In this document: piece after piece, positions 12,793-14,511 of the stretch | Position numbering within the stretch: position 1 is the stretch's first letter | How the letters are laid out: every line of letters begins with the position of its first letter | NCBI GenBank assembly: GCA_945903655.1 | Contig: CAMDOY010000052.1 | Location: forward strand, 1-14,511 | Length of the DNA: 14,511 nucleotides | Reading direction: 5' to 3' | Source: Rhizobium sp. Q54 | Lineage (GTDB): Bacteria; Pseudomonadota; Alphaproteobacteria; Rhizobiales; Beijerinckiaceae | Program-made: the position numbers and the translations under genes | Notes under the pieces: generated by a model | What the model saw: only the letters and a program-made list of their open reading frames with translations | Databases searched by the model: none | Told to the model about the DNA's origin: nothing

Positions 12793-14193
12793 ATGACCGC
12801 GCCGGACATGCGCATGGAAAGCGACAGTTTCCGCCCCATCGAGGTGCCCGCTGATCGCTACTGGGGCGCGCAGACCGAGCGCTCCCGCCGCAACTTCCGC
12901 ATCGGCGCCCAGCTCATGCCGCGCGACATCATCCATGCGCTGGCGCTCGTCAAACGCGTCGCCGCCGAGGTCAACCGGGAGCTGGGCGCGCTGGATGAAA
13001 AGCGCGCCAGCGCCATCGTGACGGCGGCGCAGGAGGTGTCGCAGGGGCGCTTTGACGATCACTTTCCCCTGGTCGTGTGGCAGACGGGCTCGGGCACGCA
13101 GACCAACATGAATGTGAATGAGGTCGTCGCCAACCGCGCCAATGAATTGATGGGCGGCGCGCGCGGCGCCATGGCGCCCGTGCATCCCAATGACCACGTC
13201 AATCTCGGCCAATCCTCCAACGACAGTTTCCCCACCGCCATGCATGTGGCCTGCGCGCTCGCCCTTCATGGCGGATTGCTGCCCGCGCTGGATGCGCTTG
13301 CAGGCGCCTTGATGGCGCGGGCGCTGGAATTTTCCGACATCGTGAAGATCGGTCGCACCCATTTGCAGGACGCGACCCCCATCACCCTGGGGCAGGAATT
13401 TTCAGGCTATGGCGCGCAGGTGAGTTTGGGGGCGGCACGCATTCGCCAGACCATGCCCGATCTTTACACGTTGGCGCAGGGCGGCACGGCGGTCGGCACA
13501 GGCCTCAACACGCACGCGGGCTTCGCCGAGGGCTTCGCTGCGCGCATGGCGGAATTGACGGGCCTGCCCTTCGCCACCGCGCCCAACAAATTCGAGGCGC
13601 TGGCCTGTCACGATGCGCTGGTCTTCGCCCATGGCGCGCTCGAGGCCTGCGCCACAGGGCTTTTCAAGATCGCCAATGATCTGCGCCTGCTTGGCAGCGG
13701 GCCGCGCTGCGGGCTGGGGGAGTTGCTGCTGCCCGAGAACGAGCCGGGCTCCTCCATCATGCCGGGCAAGGTCAATCCCACCCAGGCGGAGGCGCTGACG
13801 ATGGTCTGCGCGCGCGTCTTCGGCAATCAGACGGTGATCGCCTTCGCGGGCTCGCAGGGGCATCTTGAACTCAACGTGTTCAAGCCGGTCATCGCTGCGG
13901 CGGCGCTGGAATCCATTCGCCTGCTGGGCGATGCGGCCACGAGTTTTCGGGTGAATTGCATCGAGGGCTTGCAGCCCGATCGCGAGCGTATCGACGCCTT
14001 GATGCAACGCTCGCTCATGCTCGTCACCGCGCTGACGCCGCGCATCGGTTATGATGGCGCCGCCAAAATCGTCAGGGCCGCCCACGCCAATGGCACGACC
14101 CTGCGGGAAGAGGCGGTGCGGCTGGGTTTTGTGAGCGCGCGGGATTTCGACGCCTGGGTGCGACCGGAGTCCATGCTGGCGCCGCAGGGCTGA
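12793..14193 (+). CDS. fumC: class II fumarate hydratase
   Basis: Iron-independent, oxidation-resistant fumarase (466 residues, homotetramer, cytoplasm) converting fumarate and malate in the TCA cycle. Signatures: TGSGTQTNMNVNEV (98-111), HPNDHVNLGQSSNDSFPTAMH (131-151) in two parts, GRTHLQDATP (187-196) with the family catalytic His190, and the lyase signature GSSIMPGKVNP (319-329) with the catalytic Ser321. The C-terminal domain with IGYDGAAKIVRAAHANG fits fumarase rather than aspartase. The ATG at 12793 has AAAGGG a few bases upstream; ATGs at residues 6 and 8 are possible starts. It begins 23 bases after ecfG and no GSR promoter lies directly before it. Its stop TGA touches the stop of the convergent gene in TGATCA. 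Confidence 0.95.
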   Translation: MTAPDMRMESDSFRPIEVPADRYWGAQTERSRRNFRIGAQLMPRDIIHALALVKRVAAEVNRELGALDEKRASAIVTAAQEVSQGRFDDHFPLVVWQTGSGTQTNMNVNEVVANRANELMGGARGAMAPVHPNDHVNLGQSSNDSFPTAMHVACALALHGGLLPALDALAGALMARALEFSDIVKIGRTHLQDATPITLGQEFSGYGAQVSLGAARIRQTMPDLYTLAQGGTAVGTGLNTHAGFAEGFAARMAELTGLPFATAPNKFEALACHDALVFAHGALEACATGLFKIANDLRLLGSGPRCGLGELLLPENEPGSSIMPGKVNPTQAEALTMVCARVFGNQTVIAFAGSQGHLELNVFKPVIAAAALESIRLLGDAATSFRVNCIEGLQPDRERIDALMQRSLMLVTALTPRIGYDGAAKIVRAAHANGTTLREEAVRLGFVSARDFDAWVRPESMLAPQG

Positions 14194-14511
14194 TCAGCGC
14201 GCCCTGGCGATGCACTGGCGCGTGAAGCCGTCGATGGTGACACGGTCCGCAGGCGAAAGGCCTTCGCCGACGAGGCGTTGCCAGATCATGGGCTCCTTGC
14301 GAATTTCGCCTGAAATGCAAAGGCAGACATTGCGGCAAGCCTGTTGCCCGCCGCTGGTCGCCACGCATTGGGCCGTGCAACTCGCCACGAAGGGATCATC
14401 CTGCGGGACAAGCGCAGCCTGCGGCGTCACCACCCGCGCCACCATGAAAAGCACCGCCAGAAATACCGGCTGATGCACGAGATAAACCAGCAGCGAGTGG
14501 CGCCCGCCCCA
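14194..14511 (-). CDS. C-terminal part of a DUF1624 / HGSNAT-like membrane protein (5' end outside window)
   Basis: The minus strand is open from the window edge to TGA at 14194-14196, 105 codons. The first visible residues, GGRHSLLVYLVHQPVFLAVL, match the last-helix signature of the DUF1624 family (heparan-alpha-glucosaminide N-acetyltransferase catalytic domain-like, multi-helix inner-membrane acyltransferases). This is followed by the end of that helix (FMVARVV). A soluble tail of about 70 residues then contains six cysteines in a pattern SCTAQC, AC, VCLC and a final QC, plus EGLSPADRVTIDGF. The start and catalytic parts are off the window. Family call rests on this helix motif alone, so it is moderately sure. 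A GTG inside the helix is not a believable start. Confidence 0.7.
   Translation of the reverse strand, partial: WGGRHSLLVYLVHQPVFLAVLFMVARVVTPQAALVPQDDPFVASCTAQCVATSGGQQACRNVCLCISGEIRKEPMIWQRLVGEGLSPADRVTIDGFTRQCIARAR

Overview
The window looks like chromosome from a GC-rich alphaproteobacterium, probably of the order Hyphomicrobiales (Rhizobiales). The evidence is the phyR / nepR-ecfG general stress response (GSR) locus, which is confined to Alphaproteobacteria, together with a class I cytochrome c2-like protein, a TakP/FcbT-type TRAP transporter and host-like GC-rich codon use. A finer placement cannot be made from sequence alone.

Layout: (1) 1-1365, minus strand: the N-terminal three quarters of recQ, cut by the window start. 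(2) 1492-2247: an AT-rich islet with an unrecognised 168-residue protein and a 63-residue protein, closed by an intrinsic terminator. (3) 2504-3338: a periplasmic cytochrome c and a pterin-4a-carbinolamine dehydratase. (4) 3811-7537: a complete TRAP transporter operon (Tat-exported binding protein, small permease, large permease), with a palindrome upstream and a long stem-loop between the first two genes. (5) 7851-9254: a one-piece siroheme synthase cysG, whose 3' end overlaps a convergent small secreted protein gene (9223-9567). (6) 9657-12769: the GSR island. (7) 12793-14193: class II fumarase fumC, then back-to-back with it the C-terminal end of a DUF1624-like membrane protein that runs out of the window.

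The GSR island is the most notable part. It holds two paralogous KGG-repeat stress proteins facing each other, a glycine-zipper lipoprotein, phyR, and divergently nepR-ecfG. I can place six matches to the EcfG-type promoter (GGAAC, 16-17 nt spacer, CGTT or GGTT), one before every transcription unit of the island between 9657 and 11786. One of the six has no protein gene behind it. It lies just after the lipoprotein stop codon and is followed within about 115 nt by a strong intrinsic terminator. The predicted RNA of about 87 nt folds as a 5' hairpin with a C-rich apical loop plus a terminator hairpin, which is the architecture I know for GsrN, the GSR small RNA of Caulobacter. I read it as a GsrN-like sRNA gene.

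In the known pathway, stress phosphorylates PhyR, PhyR-P binds NepR, EcfG is freed, and EcfG transcribes GGAAC...CGTT promoters. Here these would include phyR and nepR-ecfG themselves (positive feedback), the KGG proteins, the lipoprotein and the sRNA. No PhyR kinase gene is visible in the window.
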